A stretch of DNA of 6,468 nucleotides. It comes from an uncultured Rhodospirillales bacterium. GTDB lineage: Bacteria; Pseudomonadota; Alphaproteobacteria; Rhodospirillales; Casp-alpha2. The position numbers and the translations under genes are program-made. Position 1 is the stretch's first letter, and every line of letters starts with the position of its first letter. The stretch covers positions 1 through 6,468 of the forward strand of contig CALJEW010000290.1 in NCBI GenBank assembly GCA_938074585.1, in the 5' to 3' direction. Below are positions 1 through 5,995 of the stretch, one piece after another. The notes under the pieces were generated by a model. It was given only the letters and a program-made list of their open reading frames with translations, was not told the DNA's origin and ran no database searches.

Positions 1-62
1 GTGCTTACGAGCGGCAATGGAAAAAGTCGGTTTTGCCGTTGTATACAGAATACGCCTACTAG
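1..62 (+). CDS. Possible 3' end of an upstream gene, unidentified
   Basis: The third forward frame is open from the window edge to a TAG at 60-62 and reads AYERQWKKSVLPLYTEYAY. The composition (aromatic and basic residues, no rare-codon clusters) could be a real protein tail, but 19 residues are too few to name a family. The other two forward frames are also open over this stretch, to 103 and 165, which weakens the case. An inverted repeat at 10-17/33-40 lies inside it, and a palindrome begins at the stop codon. It may equally be non-coding. Low confidence. Confidence 0.25.
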   Translation, partial: AYERQWKKSVLPLYTEYAY

Positions 63-108
63 CGCTTTTTGTGCAAATGAATTTTCATACACAACCTTTT
101 TAAGCGCT
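61..108. repeat. Imperfect palindrome upstream of tex
   Basis: AGCGCTT (61-67) is the exact reverse complement of AAGCGCT (102-108). Nested inside are TGTG (70-73) with CACA (90-93) and ATGA (77-80) with TCAT (85-88), so the segment can fold as a long interrupted hairpin with an ATTT loop. No T-run follows the right arm, so it is not a classical intrinsic terminator. It could be an mRNA 3' structure of the upstream gene, part of the tex 5' leader, or a protein-binding palindrome. The pairing is visible; the function is unknown. Confidence 0.4.
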
Positions 109-178
109 CCTAAATGGCGGTTGCAGCCTCGTGTCTGGGAGGGTAAAGCGTGTTTAACTTTATAAATTTGAGAGTCTA

Positions 179-2533
179 ATGAAATCTGTTTCCGCCCGTA
201 TTTCCAAACTTTTAAGCATTAATGAAAATCAGGTTATTGATACCATCGAGCTTATAGACGGGGGGGCAACGGTACCGTTTATTGCGCGCTACCGGAAGGA
301 AGCAACGGGCGGGTTGGATGATATCCAGCTAAGAAACCTAGAAGAGCGTTTGCGCTATTTGCGGGAATTAGATGACCGCCGGGTAACGATTATCTCGAGC
401 ATCGAAGAACAAGATAAAATGACCGATGATCTGCGCTTGAAATTAGATGCCGCAGACAGTAAAGCCCGACTTGAAGATTTGTACTTATCCTACAAACCAA
501 AGCGCCGGACGAAAGCCCAAATTGCCCGTGAAGCCGGATTAGAGCCTTTGGCAGCAGCGTTGTTGGCTAATCCATCGTTAGATCCACAATCAGAAGCCGC
601 CAACTATTTGCGCCTTGATATCGATGGCGACACCAAAGTTCGAGATGCGGATGCGGCGTTGGACGGTGCGAAGCAAATCTTAGTTGAGCAGTTTGCCGAA
701 GATGCAGAACTAGTTGGTAATTTGCGTGAATTCGTATGGGAAAACGCCAATTTGGTCTCGAAAGTAGTCGACGGTAAAGAAAATGCTGGTGCGAAATTTA
801 AAGACTATTTTGATTATTATGAAGCAGTCAACAAAATCCCATCGCACCGGGCTTTGGCTATATTTAGGGGTCGCAAGGAGGAAATGTTGCGGGTCTTGTT
901 AATTATTGGTGATCTAGATAAATTTGACCGTCCCCACCCATGTGAAGTGCGTATTGCAAATCATTTTGGCCTTTCCGATTGTGGACGGGCTGCTGACCAG
1001 TGGTTGCTGGGCGTTGCGGGGTGGACATGGCGAGTCAAAATATCATTGCACATTGAGCTCGAGCTCATGGGCCGCTTATGGACCATGGCTGAGGAAGAAG
1101 GCATTCGAGTTTTTGCTGAAAACTTGCGTGATTTATTATTGGCAGCGCCTGCGGGTCCGCGCACAACGATCGCATTAGACCCAGGGTTACGGTCTGGTGT
1201 TAAATGCGCGGTTGTTAATGCGACTGGAAAGTTGGTCGACACCGTAACCATTTACCCACACGAGCCGCAAAAGAAATGGGACGAATCGATAGTCATCATT
1301 GCAGCCCTTTCTATCCTTCATAAAGCGGAATTAATCTCAATTGGTAACGGCACTGCATCGCGTGAAACCGATAAATTATCAGCTGAATTAATCAGCAAGT
1401 ATCCTGAATTAAAACTCACCAAAGTCATGGTATCTGAGGCCGGTGCTTCGGTTTATTCCGCATCTGAATATGCATCGAAAGAATTTCCAGATGTTGATGT
1501 GTCTTTGCGTGGTGCCGCATCGATTGGTCGGCGGTTACAAGATCCGCTGGCAGAACTGGTTAAGATTGAACCAAAAGCCATTGGCGTTGGCCAATATCAG
1601 CATGATTTATCGGAAGTCCGTTTGGACCGCGCATTGAAAGCGGTTGTCGAAGATTGCGTTAACGCTGTTGGTGTTGATTTGAACATGGCATCATCGCCTT
1701 TGTTGGCGCGGGTGTCTGGTGTTGGCGATGCGATTGCGCGCAATATTGTTGAATACCGGGATGCTCATGGGGCATTCACATCACGTGATAATTTAAAAAA
1801 CGTGCCTTTGTTAGGCGATAAAACGTTCGAACAATGCGCCGGATTCATGCGTATTATGGAAGGCGACAACCCGCTCGATCGTTCCTGCGTCCATCCTGAA
1901 GCGTACCCTGTTGTTGAACGTATTTTAGCGAGTACAAAGGTTGATATTCGTGAATTGATTGGCAATGCTCAAAGCTTAAGTGAAGTGGTCGCTTCTGAAT
2001 TCACAGATGATAAATTTGGTGAAATCACGGTCGCCGATATTATTGAAGAGCTTAAAAAACCGGGTCGTGATCCACGCCCAGAATTTAAAACAGCTTCCTT
2101 TAAAGATGGTGTTGAAAAAGTATCTGACTTAACGCCCGGTATGATTTTGGAAGGTGTTGTTACCAACGTTGCAAATTTTGGAGCCTTCGTTGATGTGGGC
2201 GTTCACCAAGACGGTCTTGTTCATATTTCGCAATTGGCAGATGTGTTTGTTAAAGACCCGCGCGATGTGGTTAAGCCGGGCGATGTAGTTCGGGTTAAAG
2301 TTCAAGAAATCGATATACAGCGTAAACGCATTTCTTTGACCATGAAAGTGGGCGAGGCGCATATACGCGTCGCTGCCAAACCAAAGTCTGAAAAAAATCA
2401 GTACTCCCGTCCACAAAATCAAAACAAATCAAAACATAACGCAAAACCAAAAGCTCAATACAAAGCAAACGGGCCTGCTGATGCATCGAGTTTAACAGCA
2501 CTGGCTGATGCTTTTAATAAGGCCCGTAAATAG
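179..2533 (+). CDS. tex: Tex, S1 RNA-binding transcription accessory protein
   Basis: Tex is a cytoplasmic nucleic-acid-binding protein that associates with the transcription machinery; its exact role is still debated. At 784 residues this is a normal full-length family member. Order seen: N-terminal helical region with VPFIARYRKEATGGLD (about 32-47); a central region with the YqgF/RNase H-like fold starting at ALDPGLRSG (332-340) and including IGNGTASRETDKL (388-400) and VSEAGASVYSASE (418-430); helix-hairpin-helix segment (about 495-560, with EDCVNAVGVDLN and ARVSGVGDAIARNIVEYR); and a C-terminal S1 domain (about 653-723, GVVTNVANFGAFVDVGVHQDGLVHIS in pieces). A Lys/Asn/Gln-rich low-complexity tail (about 730-784) follows and looks lineage-specific. 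The ATG at 179 matches the usual family N-terminus; only a weak GAGAG (170-174) precedes it. The gene ends in TAG. No lesion seen. Confidence 0.97.
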   Translation: MKSVSARISKLLSINENQVIDTIELIDGGATVPFIARYRKEATGGLDDIQLRNLEERLRYLRELDDRRVTIISSIEEQDKMTDDLRLKLDAADSKARLEDLYLSYKPKRRTKAQIAREAGLEPLAAALLANPSLDPQSEAANYLRLDIDGDTKVRDADAALDGAKQILVEQFAEDAELVGNLREFVWENANLVSKVVDGKENAGAKFKDYFDYYEAVNKIPSHRALAIFRGRKEEMLRVLLIIGDLDKFDRPHPCEVRIANHFGLSDCGRAADQWLLGVAGWTWRVKISLHIELELMGRLWTMAEEEGIRVFAENLRDLLLAAPAGPRTTIALDPGLRSGVKCAVVNATGKLVDTVTIYPHEPQKKWDESIVIIAALSILHKAELISIGNGTASRETDKLSAELISKYPELKLTKVMVSEAGASVYSASEYASKEFPDVDVSLRGAASIGRRLQDPLAELVKIEPKAIGVGQYQHDLSEVRLDRALKAVVEDCVNAVGVDLNMASSPLLARVSGVGDAIARNIVEYRDAHGAFTSRDNLKNVPLLGDKTFEQCAGFMRIMEGDNPLDRSCVHPEAYPVVERILASTKVDIRELIGNAQSLSEVVASEFTDDKFGEITVADIIEELKKPGRDPRPEFKTASFKDGVEKVSDLTPGMILEGVVTNVANFGAFVDVGVHQDGLVHISQLADVFVKDPRDVVKPGDVVRVKVQEIDIQRKRISLTMKVGEAHIRVAAKPKSEKNQYSRPQNQNKSKHNAKPKAQYKANGPADASSLTALADAFNKARK

Positions 2534-2755
2534 ATCAGGTCTAGATAAGCCTTGACATCATAAGCAAAAAATCGTTTTTTGCGCTGAGCGACATTCCCAC
2601 TGCGTCAAGTTTTTGACTGCTAGCCGACATAATTGGCCAAATTTAAATCTACATCAGGGCGTTTCGTTAGATGGTTTGATCCCATGCTTGGGGCGCCGTC
2701 CGAGGTCTGTGCATTATGCCAGATTACCGCCATTATTAATTTGAAAGATTTTTCA
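2534..2755 (+). other. Intergenic region and probable helicase leader
   Basis: These 222 bases separate tex from the helicase. The first part holds the A/T hairpin listed separately. From about 2650 to 2720 the DNA is more GC-rich and foldable: TCCCA (2680-2684) pairs with TGGGG (2689-2693) around a TGCT loop (one G-U pair), and GGCG (2658-2661) can pair with the adjacent CGCC (2694-2697), stacking on that stem. The frame of the helicase is open back to a TTG at 2633, but the 41 extra residues do not resemble a helicase N-terminus. I read the stretch as untranslated leader, possibly regulatory. No convincing sigma-70 promoter was found: TTGACA at 2552-2557 has no good -10 partner. Confidence 0.45.
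2551..2614 (+). terminator. Possible terminator-like structure after tex
   Basis: Eighteen bases after the tex stop codon, CTTGAC (2551-2556) and GTCAAG (2604-2609) are exact reverse complements and are followed by five T residues (2610-2614). Enclosed is a perfect 8-bp hairpin, GCAAAAAA (2564-2571) and TTTTTTGC (2575-2582), with a TCG loop. The outer stem is short and the enclosed loop long, so this is a poor match to a strong intrinsic terminator. It may only attenuate read-through into the helicase gene. Confidence 0.35.
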
Positions 2756-4045
2756 ATGACTGACTTTGAGGGCCTATATTTGGCTCAACCTATTCTTCGT
2801 GCTGTGGCCGAAGAAGGATACACAAAACCAACCCCCATTCAGGCGCGTGCTATTGCACCCTTGATGGACGGCAAAGACATAATTGGCATTGCCCAAACTG
2901 GAACCGGTAAAACCGCTGCCTTTGCTTTGCCTTTGTTGCATCGCTTAGCAGATTCCGCGCAGCAAACCAAAAAGCGTTCTACTCGTGCTTTAATTTTGGC
3001 ACCAACCCGCGAGCTGGCTAACCAAATTCATGTCTGCATTAAAACCTACAATAAATATTTGCGATTGAAGACGGCCGTTGCCTATGGCGGTGTCTCTATT
3101 AGTGGACAAATATCAAAGCTACACCATGGCGTTGATATTTTGGTTGCAACGCCTGGCCGTCTTCTTGATTTAGTGCGCCAAGGTTGCTTGCGTCTTGATT
3201 GGGTTGAAACGTTCATCCTGGATGAAGCTGACCGGATGTTAGATATGGGCTTTGCACCCGATATGAAAACTATTTCAGACTTGATCCCAAGCCAACGCCA
3301 AACAGCAATGTTTTCAGCAACCATGGCACAAAACGTTAAGGGCTTGGCTGAAAAATTATTGAACCATCCGGTTAAAGTTGAAGTCGCCCCCGTGGCAACA
3401 ACGGCGTCCACTGTTAAACAGCGGGTTCTATTTGTTGAAAAAGAGAAAAAGCGTTCGTTGCTTGCTCATTTGTTGGAAGACAAAGCGGTGGAACGGGTAT
3501 TGATTTTCACGCGGTCCAAGTTTGGTGCTGACGCAGTTGCGCGTCATTTGGAACGCAATGGCGTCAACACCGGTATCATTCATGGCAACAAAACCCAAAG
3601 CCAACGCGAACGAGCGATTAAAGGCTTTAAGGGTGGCCGCATGCGCGCTTTGGTCGCAACAGATGTGGCATCACGCGGCATTGACGTTGATGGCATTACC
3701 CACGTCATTAATTTCGATTTGCCGAACGAGCCCGATAGTTACGTTCACCGCATTGGCCGCACGGGCCGTGCCGGATCATCTGGAACCGCATTGTCGTTTT
3801 GCGATATCGAAGAAAAGGCGTTTTTGTTAGATATTCAAAAGACCATTCGCCAAGATGTTGAAGTGCTTGAAAATCATCCTTTCCATAGCGATAAAATTGC
3901 CAATGATCCAGGTTTACCTGTTAAAAAGAAGCGTGGTGGCGGCAGTGGCGGCCGGGGTCGTCGTCCATCTGGTGGCGGTGGAGGTGGGAATAGTCGCCCA
4001 CGCAAACCACATTGGAAAAAAGGTGGTGCCAAAAAAGCCGCTTAA
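2756..4045 (+). CDS. rhlE: RhlE-type DEAD-box ATP-dependent RNA helicase
   Basis: ATP-dependent RNA unwinding enzyme of the bacterial DEAD-box family, likely acting in ribosome assembly or mRNA turnover. Counting from the ATG at 2756 (429 residues) all core motifs are present: Q motif GYTKPTPIQ (21-29), Walker A AQTGTGKT (46-53), PTREL (83-87), GG (111-112), TPGR (132-135), DEAD (156-159), SAT (187-189), VLIFTRSK (248-255), ATDVASRGID (301-310) and HRIGRTGRAG (331-340). The tail from about 389 is rich in Gly, Arg and Lys, typical of RhlE-like helicases and probably RNA-binding. I chose ATG 2756 because MTDFEGL begins right where family members begin; a longer TTG start at 2633 is open but adds non-family sequence. 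Ribosome binding site weak (GAAAGA, 2743-2748). RhlE is the best subgroup guess; other DEAD-box paralogues share these motifs. Confidence 0.93.
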   Translation: MTDFEGLYLAQPILRAVAEEGYTKPTPIQARAIAPLMDGKDIIGIAQTGTGKTAAFALPLLHRLADSAQQTKKRSTRALILAPTRELANQIHVCIKTYNKYLRLKTAVAYGGVSISGQISKLHHGVDILVATPGRLLDLVRQGCLRLDWVETFILDEADRMLDMGFAPDMKTISDLIPSQRQTAMFSATMAQNVKGLAEKLLNHPVKVEVAPVATTASTVKQRVLFVEKEKKRSLLAHLLEDKAVERVLIFTRSKFGADAVARHLERNGVNTGIIHGNKTQSQRERAIKGFKGGRMRALVATDVASRGIDVDGITHVINFDLPNEPDSYVHRIGRTGRAGSSGTALSFCDIEEKAFLLDIQKTIRQDVEVLENHPFHSDKIANDPGLPVKKKRGGGSGGRGRRPSGGGGGGNSRPRKPHWKKGGAKKAA

Positions 4046-4078
4046 TATTTCTTTGTCCGAATAAAAATTAGTATGGAA

Positions 4079-4471
4079 GTATTGATCTCTAACGTTGCTG
4101 TGCCATGCCAAAAGGTTTACGCCGCCAACCTAGGTCTATGCATCTGGTGTTTCTGTAAAAACAAAATACCCAATGAAAGCTGCGATAACGAGGTGAATAA
4201 AGTTCAAAGGCTCTAAAGCCCCAACATCAGACAGGCTGTAGGCGATGGTTAATGTGTAAACAGCATCGCCGACTAATAGCCTGATGATCGCCATTAATGC
4301 CAGCTAAGGCAAATTGGGTGTGATCTAAAAATACAAACATAGGGCTAGTGTGATTGGTACTTGCCATGTACCGATGGACGCGGATAGTTATGATTTAGTC
4401 AACTGCTTAGTAATCATTCGTGAGCCAGCCCCACAGGTTAGCAATAGGATAACATACCAATAACCGGGTCT
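4079..4471 (-). pseudogene. Eroded C-terminal half of an EamA/DMT-family transporter
   Basis: No intact gene lies between the helicase and tldD, but one - strand frame translates as a recognisable drug/metabolite transporter second EamA domain. Segments: RPGYWYVILLLTCGAGSR and MITKQLTKS near 4471-4391; SIGTWQVPITLALCLYF (about 4378-4328); LALMAIIRLLVGDAVYT then LTIAYSLSDVGALEPLNF; and IHLVIAAFIGYFVFTETPDA (ending at 4133), followed by VGGVNLLAW and an RDQ end near 4082. The motifs AYSLSDVGALEPLNF and the Gly-Tyr-x-x-Phe-x-Glu-x-Pro-Asp end are characteristic of the family, whose members are inner-membrane exporters. The frame has no indel over about 390 bases but is broken by TAA (4388-4390) and TAG at 4325-4327, 4304-4306, 4136-4138 and 4130-4132. 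The N-terminal half is missing: tldD coding sequence lies where it would be. Family assignment is from motifs read by eye. Confidence 0.72.
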
Positions 4472-4558
4472 GTTATTAACGTTGCTGCTTTCTAAGTTTA
4501 TGTAGATATGCCTTAAACGGCGGTTCCACCAACTGTCATGTTATCAATCAGCAACGTT
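4090..4558. repeat. Three copies of AACGTTGCTG around the tldD 3' end
   Basis: TAACGTTGCTG occurs as an 11-bp direct repeat at 4090-4100 and 4477-4487, almost exactly bracketing the transporter remnant. The inverted 10-mer CAGCAACGTT lies at 4549-4558 within the tldD coding end, encoding part of the conserved PTLLIDNM segment. The second and third copies could form a 10-bp stem across the tldD stop codon with a loop of about 60 bases. The matches are exact; any function or deletion/insertion history is inference. Confidence 0.4.
4232..4283. repeat. Nested inverted repeat inside the transporter remnant
   Basis: CAGGCT (4232-4237) pairs with AGCCTG (4278-4283), and GGCGATG (4241-4247) pairs with CATCGCC (4264-4270). 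This gives 13 base pairs in a 52-base interrupted hairpin with a 16-base loop. It lies in the convergent gap between the helicase and tldD, where a bidirectional end structure would be expected, but no T-run follows on either strand. It may simply reflect the former coding sequence. Confidence 0.35.
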
Positions 4559-5946
4559 GGTTGACCAACACCAACCGGAACACCTTGGCCTTCTTTACCG
4601 CATGTACCGATACCCGGGTCCAATTCCATGTCGTTACCGATCATGGATACTTTTGTCAAAACGTCTGGCCCGTTGCCTATCAGCGTTGCGCCTTTTAAGG
4701 GAGCGCCAATTCTTCCATCTTCAATCTGGTAGGCTTCCGTGCACGAGAAGACAAATTTGCCAGACGTGATGTCGACCTGACCTCCGCCAAAGCTTACAGC
4801 ATAAACGCCCTTTTTAACGGATTCCATAATCTCGCCGGGGTCTTTATTGCCATTTAACATATAAGTGTTTGTCATGCGGGGGATGGGTGCATGGGCGTAG
4901 CTTTGGCGGCGTCCGTTGCCAGTTGATTTGGTGCCCATCAGCCGTGCGTTCATGCGATCCTGCAAATAGCCGGTTAAAATCCCGTCTTCGATCAGAGTTG
5001 TTGTTTGGGTTGGGGTACCTTCGTCATCGATACTCAAAGATCCGCGTCGGTCATTAAGAGTTCCGTCATCAACAACGGTGACCCCTTTTGAGGCGACGCG
5101 TTGACCCATCAATCCAGCAAAAGCAGATGTGCCCTTGCGATTGAAATCACCTTCAAGCCCATGGCCAATCGCTTCGTGTAATAAAATCCCAGGCCAGCCT
5201 GGACCTAGAACGATGGGAACTTCACCTGCAGGAGCGGGAATTGATTCTAAATTAACTAAAGCTTGGCGAAGCGCTTCATCGATAGCTCCTTGCCAAGACT
5301 CTTGAGTAATAAACGCTTCGAACCCTTCACGACCACCGGTTCCAAAACTGCCGTTTTCCATGCGTCCGTCTTGTTCAACGACAATCGATACATTTAATCG
5401 CACTAAGGGGCGGATATCAGCCAATCGATGCCCACCTGAGCGGATAATTTGGATGGCTTGCCATTGTCCTGAAAGCGAGGCTGAAACCTGTTTGACGCGC
5501 GGGTCTTTAGAGCGTGCATAAAGATCCATTTGGCCCAATAAATCGACCTTCTTCTCGAAACTTAAGCTCGATAGCGGGTTTTGATCTGAATACAGGCTGC
5601 GGTTTGTGCCAACAGGGCCTTCTGCCATTTCTCCACCATGACCGCGGCTAACGGCCTGAACCGTGGTGGAAGCGCGCTTTAAGGCTGCTTCTGATAATTC
5701 AGAGGCATGAGAAAAGCCTGTTGTTTCACCAGAGATAGCGCGTAAACCAAAGCCTTGAGATGTGTCGTATGACGCTGATTTGATCTGACCGTCATCTAAA
5801 ACAATTGTTTCTGATTGCCCGTACTCTAAATAGAGCTCGCCATCATCGGCAGCCCCCAAGGCATCTGTAACAATTTTTTCGACTTTACCTTGATCCATAT
5901 CCGTACGATCAAAAAACAGTTTATCAGTTTCAGCCAAGTTGGTCAT
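4513..5946 (-). CDS. tldD: TldD, metalloprotease subunit (TldD/PmbA family)
   Basis: TldD forms a zinc-dependent cytoplasmic protease with TldE/PmbA that degrades unfolded peptides; in E. coli it matures microcin B17 and degrades CcdA. The 477-residue product is full length. Key features: the zinc-binding HEAIGH motif (257-262) in LLHEAIGHGLEGDFNRKGTS, VASKGVTVVDDGT (284-296), the conserved NGRRQSYAHAPIPRMTNTYM region (344-363), SGKFVFSCTEAYQIEDG (395-411), and the GTCGKEGQGVPVGVGQPTL segment (447-465) with Cys449, the expected third zinc ligand. It ends TVGGTAV, as the family does. Start ATG 5946 is backed by AAGGA seven bases upstream. It is convergent with the helicase gene; the partner tldE/pmbA is not in the window, which is normal because the two genes are usually unlinked. 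No lesion seen. Confidence 0.96.
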   Translation of the reverse strand: MTNLAETDKLFFDRTDMDQGKVEKIVTDALGAADDGELYLEYGQSETIVLDDGQIKSASYDTSQGFGLRAISGETTGFSHASELSEAALKRASTTVQAVSRGHGGEMAEGPVGTNRSLYSDQNPLSSLSFEKKVDLLGQMDLYARSKDPRVKQVSASLSGQWQAIQIIRSGGHRLADIRPLVRLNVSIVVEQDGRMENGSFGTGGREGFEAFITQESWQGAIDEALRQALVNLESIPAPAGEVPIVLGPGWPGILLHEAIGHGLEGDFNRKGTSAFAGLMGQRVASKGVTVVDDGTLNDRRGSLSIDDEGTPTQTTTLIEDGILTGYLQDRMNARLMGTKSTGNGRRQSYAHAPIPRMTNTYMLNGNKDPGEIMESVKKGVYAVSFGGGQVDITSGKFVFSCTEAYQIEDGRIGAPLKGATLIGNGPDVLTKVSMIGNDMELDPGIGTCGKEGQGVPVGVGQPTLLIDNMTVGGTAV

Positions 5947-5953
5947 CGAGCTA

Positions 5954-5958
5954 TCCTT
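5954..5958 (-). promoter_or_regulatory. Ribosome binding site of tldD
   Basis: On the - strand AAGGA lies seven bases before the ATG at 5946. This is the clearest Shine-Dalgarno match among the three intact genes in the window and fixes the tldD start. Confidence 0.7.
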
Positions 5959-5965
5959 AAATTAC

Positions 5966-5994
5966 ATTGTATTAAATCTAATATAGGGTGTAAT
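5966..5994 (-). promoter_or_regulatory. Candidate sigma-70 promoter for tldD
   Basis: On the - strand TACAAT (5971-5966) matches the -10 consensus at five of six positions. ATTACA (5994-5989), 17 bases upstream, matches the -35 consensus at four of six. The implied transcript would start roughly a dozen bases before the start codon and still include the ribosome binding site. The surrounding DNA is very AT-rich, so chance matches are likely. Confidence 0.3.
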
Positions 5995-5995
5995 A

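Noticed and set aside
961..1251. Long antisense frames inside tex and other genes
   Set aside because: They lie wholly within strongly conserved genes, show no family motifs and are explained as shadows of the real coding frame.
2552..2580. TTGACA at 2552-2557 as a -35 box for the helicase
   Set aside because: At spacings of 15-19 bases the -10 position is occupied by T-run or hairpin sequence with no TATAAT-like hexamer.
2633..2755. TTG-initiated N-terminal extension of the helicase (41 residues)
   Set aside because: The extra residues do not resemble a DEAD-box N-terminus, the start would be TTG with no good ribosome binding site, and the family N-terminus begins at ATG 2756.
3914..4111. 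A 65-residue - strand ORF running into the helicase 3' end
   Set aside because: Its first residues are the end of the transporter remnant; the rest is antisense to the Gly/Arg/Lys-coding helicase tail.
4459..4477. AATAAC/GTTATT hairpin as the tldD terminator
   Set aside because: It is a 6-bp AT-rich stem with a 7-base loop and no following T-run on the tldD strand, so it is too weak to call.
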